Assembly: GCF_002113125.1 (NCBI RefSeq)
Contig: NZ_NEJP01000021.1
Span: forward strand, 49,700 to 113,699
Length of the DNA stretch: 64,000 nt
Direction of reading: 5' to 3'
Source of the DNA: Pseudomonas sp. B20(2017)
GTDB taxonomy: Bacteria > Pseudomonadota > Gammaproteobacteria > Pseudomonadales > Pseudomonadaceae
Numbering within the stretch: the first letter of the stretch is position 1; each line of letters begins with the position of its first letter. Position numbers and translations under genes: made by a program. Positions 26,626 through 34,825 of the stretch are shown one piece after another. Below the pieces are notes generated by a model. It was not told the origin of the DNA, did not search any database, and saw only the letters and a list, made by a program, of their open reading frames with translations.

Positions 26626-28521
26626 TTAAGCAGTCACTCGGCGCTTTTCAGCCACCCAACTGCGACCGTACAGCACGATAATCGCCGCAATCGCCACGGC
26701 CTGTGCCGTCAGCGAGTACGCATCGGCGTGAATCCCCAGCCAGTCGAAGTCGAAGAACGCCACCGGCCGGGTGCCGAAGATCCCGGCCTCCTGCAACGCC
26801 TTCACACCATGACCGGCGAATACCACCGACAACGCGCAGAGCAGCGCCGCGTTGATGCTGAAGAACAGCGTCAGCGGCAGTTTCGCCGAGCCACGCAGAA
26901 TCACCCACGCCAGACCGAACAGCAGCACCAGCGCCGTCGCGCCCCCCGCCAATACCGCGTTATGTCCGGCAGGGCCGGCCTGCAGCCATAGGGTTTCGTA
27001 GAACAGGATCACTTCGAACAGCTCGCGGTACACCGAGAAGAACGCCAGGATCGCAAACCCGAAACGCCCGCCTCCGCCAACCAGGCTCTGCTTGATGTAA
27101 TCCTGCCAGGCCGCCGCGTGCCGACGGTCGTGCATCCACACGCCGAGCCACAACACCATGACACTGGCGAACAGCGCCGTGGCGCCTTCCAGCAGTTCAC
27201 GCTGGGAGCCGCTGACATCGATCACATACGCCGCCAGCGCCCAGGTGCCGAGGCCGGCCAGCAGCGCCAGCCCCCAACCGACGTTGACGCTGCGCACCGC
27301 CGATTGCTGGCCAGTGTTGCGCAGGAACGCGAGGATCGCCGCCAGCACCAGAATCGCTTCCAGGCCTTCGCGCAGCAGAATCAGCAAGCCGGAGATGTAG
27401 CTCAGCGACCAGCTCAGGCCATCGCTGCCCAGCAGGCCGGCGGATTCCTTGAGTTTGGCCTTGGCCGCGTCAAGACGCTGCTCGGCCTGCTCCACCGGCA
27501 AGCCGTCCTGCAGCGATTGCCGATAGGCCATCAGGGATTTTTCGGTGTCTTTGCGCACGTTGGCGTCGACGTTGTCCAGCGAGCTTTCTACCAGCTCGAA
27601 GCCTTCCAGATACGCCGCCACCGACAGGTCATAGGCTTGATCGTGCTCACCGGCACGGTACGCCGCCAGGCTCTTGTCCAGCGTCGCGGCGGTGTAGTCG
27701 AGCAACTGCGCCGGGCCGCGCTTGACCTGCGGCGGCTGCGCCCGTTGCACACGGAAGATCGCAGCGGCTTCAGCGCCCTCGGCAGCTTTCACTTCGGCCG
27801 GGGTCTGGCGAGCCAGATCGGCGATGTTGTAGGTCTTGTCGGATTTGGCCGTGGCCGGATCGGCGCTGAACTGAGCGATGTAGGTCGCCAGATCCCAGCG
27901 CTGACGGTCATCCAGCTGATCGGCGAAGGCTGGCATGTCAGTGCCCTCCACGCCTTGGCCGAGAGTGCTGTAAATCGCGTACAGGCTCAGGTGATCCATC
28001 CGCGCCGCGTCGCGCAGATTGGCCGGCGCCGGCGTCATGCCGAGACCCGCCGGGCCGTCGCCGGCACCGGAGTCGCCGTGGCACACCGAGCAGTTTTGCG
28101 CGTAGAGCGGCGCACCACGGGCCGGATCAGGGGTGATGATCGGGGCCTGGCTGACTTCATAAGCCACCGCCAGTTTCGCCCCCAGTTGCCGGGCCTGACG
28201 GGCCACGTCCGCGCCGTCCTGTTTCGCCGTGATCGCTGCGTGCAAGGCAGTGACGCCCAGCTCCAGCGCCGCTTTCTCCGGTTTGGCCGGCAGGCCGGCG
28301 ATCAGCCCTTGCAGCACCTGGGTGAATTCCAGCTGTTCGCGGTATTCGCCGTCGTCGATGACCTTGCCAGCCTGCACCGTCGGCGGGTAATCGGCGCTGA
28401 TGTAATCGAGCAGGTGCAGCGCTTGCGGTGCGCCTTCCACGGTGTCGGCCAGCAGATTGAAGCTGCTCAGCGCGCACAACGGGAACACCAGCCAGGCCAG
28501 GAATCGGGACGCGGCAGTCAT
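26626..28521 (-). CDS. Cytochrome c / FTR1 fusion iron permease
   Basis: A 631-residue protein with a signal peptide (residues 1-25). The periplasmic part has a class I cytochrome c domain: haem site CSVCH (144-148) and a probable axial Met in GTDMPAF (M196). A helical linker with acidic repeats follows (about 270-360). The C-terminal FTR1 permease has about seven helices and REXXE motifs REGLE (384-388), RELLE (441-445) and RELFE (499-503), used to pass ferric iron. The likely job is oxidising periplasmic Fe2+ through the cytochrome and importing Fe3+ in one polypeptide; that coupling is inferred. No confident Fur box was found upstream. Confidence 0.92.
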   Translation of the reverse strand: MTAASRFLAWLVFPLCALSSFNLLADTVEGAPQALHLLDYISADYPPTVQAGKVIDDGEYREQLEFTQVLQGLIAGLPAKPEKAALELGVTALHAAITAKQDGADVARQARQLGAKLAVAYEVSQAPIITPDPARGAPLYAQNCSVCHGDSGAGDGPAGLGMTPAPANLRDAARMDHLSLYAIYSTLGQGVEGTDMPAFADQLDDRQRWDLATYIAQFSADPATAKSDKTYNIADLARQTPAEVKAAEGAEAAAIFRVQRAQPPQVKRGPAQLLDYTAATLDKSLAAYRAGEHDQAYDLSVAAYLEGFELVESSLDNVDANVRKDTEKSLMAYRQSLQDGLPVEQAEQRLDAAKAKLKESAGLLGSDGLSWSLSYISGLLILLREGLEAILVLAAILAFLRNTGQQSAVRSVNVGWGLALLAGLGTWALAAYVIDVSGSQRELLEGATALFASVMVLWLGVWMHDRRHAAAWQDYIKQSLVGGGGRFGFAILAFFSVYRELFEVILFYETLWLQAGPAGHNAVLAGGATALVLLFGLAWVILRGSAKLPLTLFFSINAALLCALSVVFAGHGVKALQEAGIFGTRPVAFFDFDWLGIHADAYSLTAQAVAIAAIIVLYGRSWVAEKRRVTA

Positions 28522-28672
28522 GAATGAGTCTCAAGTGGAAATGCGAAGTTACATATTGTTCACTTCGAGCGCGATTCCCTCAAGCTTTCTCTCCAATACC
28601 CGGCACATGGCCACTGCCCACCCCTATAATCCGTCACCTATCGCCTCTCTGTTCAAGGAAGAGCTGCACTCC

Positions 28673-30046
28673 ATGCGCCAACGCTTGCTGCTCCCGGTAT
28701 TAATCAGCGCGATCCTGCAACTGAGCGGCTGCGCGGCTTATCGCAATTACGATCTGGAAATGCAGCAGACCAATGACCGGTTGATGCTCGGGGACTATCA
28801 GGGCGCCCTGGATGTGCTGGAGTGGCACAACCCGTGGGAAGACAAGGACCTGCTCTACTACTTCGAGAAGGGTTCGATTCTCAGCTTCGCCAACGCACGC
28901 CCGCAGAGCCAGAAAGCCTGGCGCAGCGCCGACCGGATGGTGTTTCAGCGCGAAGAAGCCGTGCCTTCCGCCCCCATGAAGCTGCTCAACCGGTTTGCCT
29001 ATGAAATGGGCACCATGCTGGTCAACGACAAGCTCAGCCGCTACGAAGGCTATGACTACGAAAAAGTCATGCTGACCACACAGATGGCCCTCAACCAATT
29101 GGGTGAAAGTGATTTCGACGGCGCCCGGGCAGACATCAAGAAGACCCACGAACGTGAAGCACTGATCGCCCGCCAGCGGGAACGCCAGTTTGAAGAGCTT
29201 GAGGAACAGGCCAAAGCTCAGGGCATCGTCGTTCATTACAAGGACCTGCAAGGCTATCCGGTCACCACCCTCGATGCGCCGGCCGTCATTGAATTGAAGA
29301 ACGGCTACCAAAGTGCTTTCAGCCACTACCTGGCCGGGTTCACCTACGAAGCGCTGGGCGAACGCGGCCTGGCCGCACCGGGTTATCGCCAGGCGATCGA
29401 GTTGCGCCCGAACACGCCCTTCCTCGAACAGGCGCTGCGCAATCTCGACAAACCGCCAACCAAGGATGATGAAAGCGATGTTCTGATCGTCGTCCAGAGC
29501 GGTCTGGCGCCGGCCCGCAGCTCGGTAACTGTGCCGATCCCGGTCCGGCTCAATGAAAACCTGGTCATTACCGCGCCGATCTCCTTCCCCATCCTGGTGC
29601 CGGACACCGTCACACCTGTGTTCGATCACATCATGGTAGATGGCCGCAAAAAGCCGCTGACCGCGATCAACAGCGTCACGGACATGGCATTTCGTACGTT
29701 GCGCGACGACATGCCGGCGATCATCTCCCGGGCGATGTTCCGCGCCAACATGGCGGCCATTTCCCAGGCCCATGAAAATGAACGCAACCCGGCCAAGGCC
29801 TCGCTGGTCGTCACTGAGCACGATCCGTTTGAAGAAGCCGACACCCGCACCTGGCGCACCCTGCCGGACAAGACGCTGGTGGCACGGGTGCGCCTCAAAA
29901 AAGGCAATCACCAGTTCAGTGCGCCCAATGCACCGGAAGCGGCGCCGGTCACCCTGCGTATCGACCAGGATCACCAGTTGATAAACCTGCGGGTTTTGAG
30001 CGACATAGCCAACGTCATCGGCAACGCCAGACAGCCCGACAAGTAA
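28673..30046 (+). CDS. COG3014 family outer-membrane lipoprotein (first copy)
   Basis: A 457-residue protein. The ATG at 28673 gives a proper lipoprotein signal (MRQRLLLPVLISAILQLSGC, Cys20); the open frame extends upstream without support. It is helical and TPR-like in the N-terminal two thirds (LLYYFEKG, YEGYDYEKVMLTTQMALN, YQSAFSHYLAGFTYEALGE), then a beta-rich C-terminal third (VLIVVQSGLAPAR, TRTWRTLPDKTLVARVRLKK). It is a clear paralogue of the next gene. Family function is unknown. It is divergent from the iron permease gene but most likely belongs functionally to the envelope cluster that follows. Confidence 0.85.
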   Translation: MRQRLLLPVLISAILQLSGCAAYRNYDLEMQQTNDRLMLGDYQGALDVLEWHNPWEDKDLLYYFEKGSILSFANARPQSQKAWRSADRMVFQREEAVPSAPMKLLNRFAYEMGTMLVNDKLSRYEGYDYEKVMLTTQMALNQLGESDFDGARADIKKTHEREALIARQRERQFEELEEQAKAQGIVVHYKDLQGYPVTTLDAPAVIELKNGYQSAFSHYLAGFTYEALGERGLAAPGYRQAIELRPNTPFLEQALRNLDKPPTKDDESDVLIVVQSGLAPARSSVTVPIPVRLNENLVITAPISFPILVPDTVTPVFDHIMVDGRKKPLTAINSVTDMAFRTLRDDMPAIISRAMFRANMAAISQAHENERNPAKASLVVTEHDPFEEADTRTWRTLPDKTLVARVRLKKGNHQFSAPNAPEAAPVTLRIDQDHQLINLRVLSDIANVIGNARQPDK

Positions 30047-30080
30047 TGGCACCTAACTAACCGGTGCAATTAAAAAGCTA

Positions 30081-30140
30081 TTACATAGCCAGCATCACCC
30101 GCCTATAATGCCGCGCCCACGCTATCGCGATGCGGCATTA
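30081..30140 (+). promoter_or_regulatory. Sigma-70-like promoter with overlapping inverted repeat
   Basis: TTACAT (30081-30086), 17-base spacer, then a perfect TATAAT (30104-30109), about 140 bases before the second COG3014 gene. A nine-base perfect inverted repeat TAATGCCGC / GCGGCATTA (30106-30114 and 30132-30140) overlaps the -10 element and likely start site, a natural position for a repressor operator. Confidence 0.6.
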
Positions 30141-30249
30141 AAGCTCCTCTTTTTATGAGGAATTGGCAGGAGGCCAGCGCCACTGCCGATCGGTCCCCAA
30201 CAGCCCGACCCGCACCCGAGGCTGTCGCCACTCATGGAAGAAGTACCCC

Positions 30250-31644
30250 ATGGCATTCCGCGCTCCCACTCTGATCGCGCTCAGCGCCGTCACCCTGCTG
30301 TCCGGCTGTTCGGCGTTTCGCAACTACGATTCCGAACTGGCCCAGACCAACCAGCAACTGGCCACCGGCAACGTCGACGCCGCCCTGACCCTGCTGGAAA
30401 AGAACAACACCGGCCCGGACAAGGACCTGCTCTATTACTTCGAGAAGGGTGAACTGCTGCGTGCCAAGGGCGATCTGTCCGGCAGCCAGAATGCCTGGAC
30501 CAGCGCCGACCAGGTGGTGGGCAAGTGGGAAGATTCGGTCAAGCTCGACACCGACAAGTACCTGGCCCAGTTCGGCAGCTTCCTGGTCAACGACAAGGTG
30601 CGCCGCTACGAAGGCTACGACTACGAAAAAGTCATGCTGACCACGCAGATGGCTTTGAACCTGCTGGCGGTCAACGATTTCGACGGCGCCCGCACCGCGA
30701 TCAAGAAGACGCACGAACGTGAAGCGGTGATCGCCGACCTGCGCGACAAGGAATACCTCAAGAGCGAAGAGGAAGCCGAGAAAGAAGGCATCAAGACCGA
30801 ATACAAGGACTTGCAGGGCTACCCGGTCGCCAGCCTCGACGCACCGGAAGTGGTCGGCCTGAAAAACAGCTACCAGAGTGCGTTCAGCCATTACCTGGCC
30901 GGTTTCGTCTATGAAGCTCTGGGCGAGAAAGACCTCGCTGCGCCGGGCTACCGCAAGGCTGCCGAGCTGCGACCGAACATCCCGCTGCTGGAGCAGGCGC
31001 TGGTCAACCTCGACAAGCCGGTCAAGAGCGACGACAGCGACATCCTGATCGTGGTGCAGAGCGGTCTGGCGCCGGCCCGCGATTCGATCCGCGTGCCGTT
31101 GCCTCTGCCAATCTCCAACAACGTCGTGATCACCCCGCTGTCGTTCCCGATCATCAAGCCTGACACCTCCACCGCGCCGTTCGCGCAGATCGGGGTCGAT
31201 GGCCAACAGGTCGACCTGACCGCTCTGAACAGCACCACCGCCATGTCCCGCCGCGCCCTGCGCGATGACATGCCGGGGATCATCCTGCGCACCACCGTGC
31301 GCGCGATCACCAAAGGTGTGGCGCAGAAGAAGATCAACGAAACCAACCCGCTGGCGGGCCTGGCAGTGGGTATTTCTTCAGCTGTGCTCGAAGGTGCCGA
31401 TACCCGTACGTGGCGCACCCTGCCGGACACCACACAAGTGGTACGTCTGCGCTTGAAGAAAGGTGAGCACCACGTCACCCTGCCGAGCGCCGTCGGTGGC
31501 TCTCAGGTCAAGGTCACCGTCGATCAGCGTTATCAGGTGATCACCCTGCGCGCCGTCGGCAATCAGGTGTTCGCCGCAGGCCTCGCCGCCCACGTCACCC
31601 CGAGCGCTGGCGCCACCGCCGTGGCCAGCCTCAAACAACCTTAA
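30250..31644 (+). CDS. COG3014 family outer-membrane lipoprotein (second copy)
   Basis: A 464-residue paralogue of the preceding lipoprotein: signal MAFRAPTLIALSAVTLLSGC with lipobox LSGC (Cys20). Nearly identical blocks are shared with copy one (KDLLYYFEKGELL, YEGYDYEKVMLTTQMALN, YKDLQGYPVASLDAPEV, TRTWRTLPDTTQVVRLRLKK), and both end in the same beta-rich module. It has its own promoter and leads the operon with ycfL, lpoB and the CsgG-like gene (gaps of 15, 36 and 3 bases). It probably sits in the outer membrane facing the periplasm; no biochemical role is known to me. Confidence 0.88.
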   Translation: MAFRAPTLIALSAVTLLSGCSAFRNYDSELAQTNQQLATGNVDAALTLLEKNNTGPDKDLLYYFEKGELLRAKGDLSGSQNAWTSADQVVGKWEDSVKLDTDKYLAQFGSFLVNDKVRRYEGYDYEKVMLTTQMALNLLAVNDFDGARTAIKKTHEREAVIADLRDKEYLKSEEEAEKEGIKTEYKDLQGYPVASLDAPEVVGLKNSYQSAFSHYLAGFVYEALGEKDLAAPGYRKAAELRPNIPLLEQALVNLDKPVKSDDSDILIVVQSGLAPARDSIRVPLPLPISNNVVITPLSFPIIKPDTSTAPFAQIGVDGQQVDLTALNSTTAMSRRALRDDMPGIILRTTVRAITKGVAQKKINETNPLAGLAVGISSAVLEGADTRTWRTLPDTTQVVRLRLKKGEHHVTLPSAVGGSQVKVTVDQRYQVITLRAVGNQVFAAGLAAHVTPSAGATAVASLKQP

Positions 31645-31659
31645 GAACGGAGTCTTTGC

Positions 31660-32034
31660 ATGCGCTTCAAACTCATCGCCGTCGCCGCCCTCGCCCTGCT
31701 GGCGAGCGGCTGCGCCACCCCGCCACCACCGGAGCCGGGCAGCGCCGCGAGCAAGGTCGTGGCCATGGGCCCGCAAAAACACATCGTGGTCGGCGCGATG
31801 CGCGTGGCCCGCGAAAACGGCTTCATGACCGTCAACGTGCAGTTGAGCAACACCCTCAACAGCAACAAGACGTTCTACTACCGCTTCGCCTGGCTCGGGC
31901 CGGAAGGTTTCCCGATCGCCGAAGAAGAAGTCTGGAAGAGCCAGATGATGTACGGCGCCCAGACCAGCTTCATCCAGGGCATTGCACCGACGCCGAAAGC
32001 CGTGGATTTCCGTCTGGAACTCAAGACGCCTTAA
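31660..32034 (+). CDS. ycfL: YcfL family lipoprotein
   Basis: A 124-residue protein with lipoprotein signal MRFKLIAVAALALLASGC (Cys18). The mature part is a small beta-sandwich type domain with VNVQLSNTLNSNKTFYYRF (about 63-81) and WLGPEGFPIAEEEVWKS, typical of YcfL. In E. coli ycfL lies directly upstream of lpoB, exactly as here. Its role is unknown, but conservation of the pair suggests a part in the LpoB/peptidoglycan synthase pathway. Confidence 0.85.
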   Translation: MRFKLIAVAALALLASGCATPPPPEPGSAASKVVAMGPQKHIVVGAMRVARENGFMTVNVQLSNTLNSNKTFYYRFAWLGPEGFPIAEEEVWKSQMMYGAQTSFIQGIAPTPKAVDFRLELKTP

Positions 32035-32070
32035 GCCCGACACCCTATTCCCGATTCAGAGAGCATTCCC

Positions 32071-32658
32071 ATGTTTGCACGCTTTTCCTTCATCGCCGTC
32101 CTCGCCCTGCTGGCCTCCGGTTGCGCCAACACTTCGCCGACCCTGGGCAGCAAGAACATCAGCTACGGCGACACCAAGGCCGTTGAAACCGTGACCAACG
32201 AGTTCGGCTCCACCGACCTGCAGATGATCGCCGAGTCGATGACCCGTTCCCTGGCCCAGTCCGGCATTCTGCAGGGCCGCCCTGTGGTGCAGGTCTACGA
32301 CGTGAAGAACAAGACCAGCGAATATATCGACACTCGCGAAATCACGACCAGCATCAAGACCCAGCTGATGAAGTCCGGCACTGCCCGTTTCGCCAGCGAC
32401 AACACCGCGATGCAGAGCCAGGTCGACCAGCTCAAGCTGCAAAACCAGAGCGGTCTGTACAAGAAGAGCACCGTGGCCAAGACCGGCAACATGATCGCCG
32501 CCAAATACCGTCTTGAAGGTTCGATCAGCTCGATCGTCAAGCGCAGCAGCGACTACAAGGACGTCTTCTACAAATTCAGCCTGCAACTGATCGACGTTGA
32601 AAGCGGTCTGGCCGAGTGGATGGACGAGAAAGAGATCCGCAAAACCACGGAGCGTTAA
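32071..32658 (+). CDS. lpoB: Penicillin-binding protein activator LpoB
   Basis: A 195-residue outer-membrane lipoprotein: signal MFARFSFIAVLALLASGC (Cys18), then a short linker and the LpoB fold (SISYGDTKAVETV-like ISYGDTKAVETVTNEFGSTD, MIAESMTRSLAQSG, RPVVQVYDVKNKTSEYIDT, KYRLEGSISSIV). In E. coli LpoB reaches through the peptidoglycan to stimulate PBP1b. The linker here is much shorter than in E. coli LpoB, which has a long disordered Pro/Gln-rich stretch. P. aeruginosa uses a different activator, LpoP, for PBP1b, so whether this protein acts on PBP1b is open. Confidence 0.85.
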   Translation: MFARFSFIAVLALLASGCANTSPTLGSKNISYGDTKAVETVTNEFGSTDLQMIAESMTRSLAQSGILQGRPVVQVYDVKNKTSEYIDTREITTSIKTQLMKSGTARFASDNTAMQSQVDQLKLQNQSGLYKKSTVAKTGNMIAAKYRLEGSISSIVKRSSDYKDVFYKFSLQLIDVESGLAEWMDEKEIRKTTER

Positions 32659-32661
32659 TCG

Positions 32662-33405
32662 ATGCGCACATGGATTGGCATGATGGCCCTGGCTTGCGCG
32701 TTCAGCGTGCAAGCGGCCCCGAAAGTCGCGGTGACGGATCTGGCGTACCAGGAGCGCGTGGAGCAATACATCCACATCGTTTCGGCCCAGAACAATTACC
32801 GCGAGGGTTACTACAGCTCCAGCGGTTCTTCGAGCTACAACGAGCTTGAAGCCACTACCAGCTACATCGAACAGACCGAACTGCGTAAGTTCACCGGTGA
32901 CATCAAGGGTGAAATCCTGCGCACCGGCATGTTCCAGCTGGTGCAGGGCACGCCGTACACCGCGTCCTCCAAGGGTGACGTATACGACGTGATCAAGCGG
33001 ATCAAGGCCGGCAACTTCAAGGGTGCCGACTACGTGCTGTTCGGCACCGTGTCGGACATCGACTTCACCCAGGACGTGAACGAGCTGGCGAACACCGACA
33101 GCTATTCGGCAGTGCTGGGCCTGACGCTGGTGGCCGACTTCAGCCTGATCAACACCAAGACCTACGAAATCACCTCGGCCTTCACGGCGATGGGCGAAGC
33201 GCAGGACACCAAACTGGTGAACCACCGCGACATCAAGATCTCGCTCAACCGCCCACGGGTGGTGCGTGACGTGTCGAAGGCGCTGGGCGAAGACGTGGCC
33301 GGACAGCTGAGCATGCAGCTCGGCGGTGGTGGTTACGAGCAGCCGCGTGAACCGCAGCAGCGTAACAATCTGCCGCGTGATACGGCACCAGTGATTCTGC
33401 GCTGA
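32662..33405 (+). CDS. Secreted CsgG/LpoB-like protein
   Basis: A 247-residue protein starting MRTWIGMMALACAFSVQAAP, a signal peptide cleaved near VQA|AP with no lipobox Cys, so it is soluble or membrane-associated in the periplasm. The body resembles the CsgG/LpoB fold: APKVAVTDLAYQERVEQYIH, GEILRTGMFQLVQGTPY, GADYVLFGTVSDIDFTQDVN and LVADFSLINTKTYEITSAF. A Tyr/Ser-rich loop (YYSSSGSSSYNE, about 51-62) is unusual. It begins three bases after lpoB stops, so it is co-translated, and it may form a complex with the lipoproteins upstream. Confidence 0.82.
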   Translation: MRTWIGMMALACAFSVQAAPKVAVTDLAYQERVEQYIHIVSAQNNYREGYYSSSGSSSYNELEATTSYIEQTELRKFTGDIKGEILRTGMFQLVQGTPYTASSKGDVYDVIKRIKAGNFKGADYVLFGTVSDIDFTQDVNELANTDSYSAVLGLTLVADFSLINTKTYEITSAFTAMGEAQDTKLVNHRDIKISLNRPRVVRDVSKALGEDVAGQLSMQLGGGGYEQPREPQQRNNLPRDTAPVILR

Positions 33406-33421
33406 TTAACAGCCGGAAACG

Positions 33422-33452
33422 AAAAAGGCGACCTGCAAAGGTCGCCTTTTTT
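33422..33452 (+). terminator. Terminator of the COG3014-ycfL-lpoB operon
   Basis: AAAAAGGCGACC, loop TGCAAA, GGTCGCCTTTTTT. Near-symmetrical, so it can also serve the convergent LysE-family gene. Confidence 0.9.
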
Positions 33453-33465
33453 GTGCCTGTATGCT

Positions 33466-34098
33466 TTACGCAGCAGCTTTGCGCAAAGTCGCCATGAACG
33501 CCGCAGCGCCAATGAACAGCCCGGCAAACGTGCGGTTCATGCGTCGCTGCTGGGTCGGTGTACGCAACAGGCGCAACACCTTCGACGCCAGACCGGTGTA
33601 GCCGGCCATGACGATCAGGTCGACCGCGATCATGGTCACGCCGATCACCACGTACTGGATCAGCAGCGGCGCATGCGGATTGATGAACTGCGGCAGCACC
33701 GCGAGCATGAACACCAGGGCCTTGGGGTTGCTGATGTTCACCAGAAAACCACGGAACACCAGCGCCAGCGGCTTGCCGATCGGCCGAACCGCCGCGTCGT
33801 CACTCATGTCCATCGGCAGTGCGCGCCATTGTTTGATCGCGAGATAAACCAGGTAGGCGACACCGAACCATTTGATCGCGTGAAACGCGGTGGCAGAGGC
33901 AGTGAGGATCGCGCCGACACCGGCGCCGACGATGGCGATCTGCACAGCCAGGCCGATCTGCAGGCCCAGGGCATTCCAGTAACCGCGCCAGAAACCGTAT
34001 TGCAGGCCGCTGGACATCGACGCAATGGCGCCGGCACCCGGAGAAAGACTGATCACCCAGCAGGCGGCAAAAAACGCCACCCATGTTTGAAGCTCCAT
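33466..34098 (-). CDS. LysE/RhtB family amino-acid exporter
   Basis: A 210-residue inner-membrane protein starting MELQTWVAFFAACWVISLSP. The family motif is SLSPGAGAIASMSSGLQYGF (about 17-36), and NISNPKALVFMLAVLPQFI (about 115-133) is the second signature. Six hydrophobic segments are visible. RhtB-type proteins export homoserine, threonine or similar amino acids; the substrate is unknown. The open frame extends upstream, but the ATG at 34098 gives the standard length (about 205-210). Confidence 0.92.
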   Translation of the reverse strand: MELQTWVAFFAACWVISLSPGAGAIASMSSGLQYGFWRGYWNALGLQIGLAVQIAIVGAGVGAILTASATAFHAIKWFGVAYLVYLAIKQWRALPMDMSDDAAVRPIGKPLALVFRGFLVNISNPKALVFMLAVLPQFINPHAPLLIQYVVIGVTMIAVDLIVMAGYTGLASKVLRLLRTPTQQRRMNRTFAGLFIGAAAFMATLRKAAA

Positions 34099-34195
34099 CG
34101 CACACCTCGACTTCGGACTCGTGACAATCCTCAAAGCTAATGCGGATTTGGCTGGCTGACTACCGATTTTTTGCAGGATGTTGCAGCCGCCGACC

Positions 34196-34219
34196 GTGGG
34201 AGCGAACCTGCTCGCGAAA
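34196..34219. repeat. Solitary degenerate REP element
   Basis: GTGGGAGCGAACCTGCTCGCGAA, with A for G and C for T differences in the core relative to the other REPs here. Single copy between the LysE-family and MscS-type genes. Confidence 0.75.
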
Positions 34220-34243
34220 AGCGTCAGTACAAACGCCGGGAGC

Positions 34244-34825
34244 TTACTTTTCGAAACCGCTGGAAGGGAAAACATCCGTGCCCCGCCAGCGTCGCACCGA
34301 GCGCTGGAAGAACAGGCTGTTGGGCACTTGCACCATGGCGCTGCCGGTGCCGAGTTCTTCAGCCTCGATCAACGTGGTGTAGAGCAGATTGATCGCCACC
34401 ACCCGGCCTTTGACGCCGGGCTTGTCGGTGGTGTCGACCAGTTCGACCACGTCGCCGAGACGGAACGGGCCGACAGTGAAGATCAGAATCGCGCAGAGCA
34501 GGTTCGACAGTACGCTCCACATGGCGAAGAACGCCACCGCTGCCACCGCGACGAAGCCCGACAACGCTGTCCACAGCACCGTGGCCGACACCCCGAGGCG
34601 TTCCAGCACAAAGATCAGCGCACTGCCCATGATCAGCCAGCGCAGACCACCGCGCAGCGGCATCAGCAGCTGCGGCGGAAACGGATACTTCTCGCCCAGT
34701 CGAGTGAGAAACCGGGCAACGACGCGCTGGGCGAAGTAACCGGCCAGCAGGATCAGCAGAATCTGCACGCCGAGCCAGATCGGCTCGACCCACATCGCCG
34801 GCAATGGAAGTTTGAAGGCTTCCAT
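34244..34825 (-). CDS. Small mechanosensitive ion channel (MscS family)
   Basis: A 193-residue protein starting MEAFKLPLPAMWVEPIWLG. There are three membrane segments; the third is the pore-lining helix with small residues (ALSGFVAVAAVAFFAMWSVL) followed by the MscS beta-domain start FRLGDVVELVDTTDKPGVKG and LVQVPNS-like MVQVPNSLFF. It lacks the large C-terminal cage of MscS (286 residues), so it is a minimal form. Its ATG overlaps the stop of the upstream ABC-F gene by one base (TGATG), showing translational coupling. Confidence 0.88.
   Translation of the reverse strand: MEAFKLPLPAMWVEPIWLGVQILLILLAGYFAQRVVARFLTRLGEKYPFPPQLLMPLRGGLRWLIMGSALIFVLERLGVSATVLWTALSGFVAVAAVAFFAMWSVLSNLLCAILIFTVGPFRLGDVVELVDTTDKPGVKGRVVAINLLYTTLIEAEELGTGSAMVQVPNSLFFQRSVRRWRGTDVFPSSGFEK

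Noticed and set aside
28544..28567. CGAAGT...ACTTCG dyad between the iron permease and first COG3014 gene, considered as a Fur box
   Set aside because: Arms are short and do not match the GATAAT-type Fur consensus; left unassigned.
28700..30052. 450-codon frame opposite the first COG3014 lipoprotein
   Set aside because: Shadow frame; the plus strand has the lipobox and a close paralogue next door.
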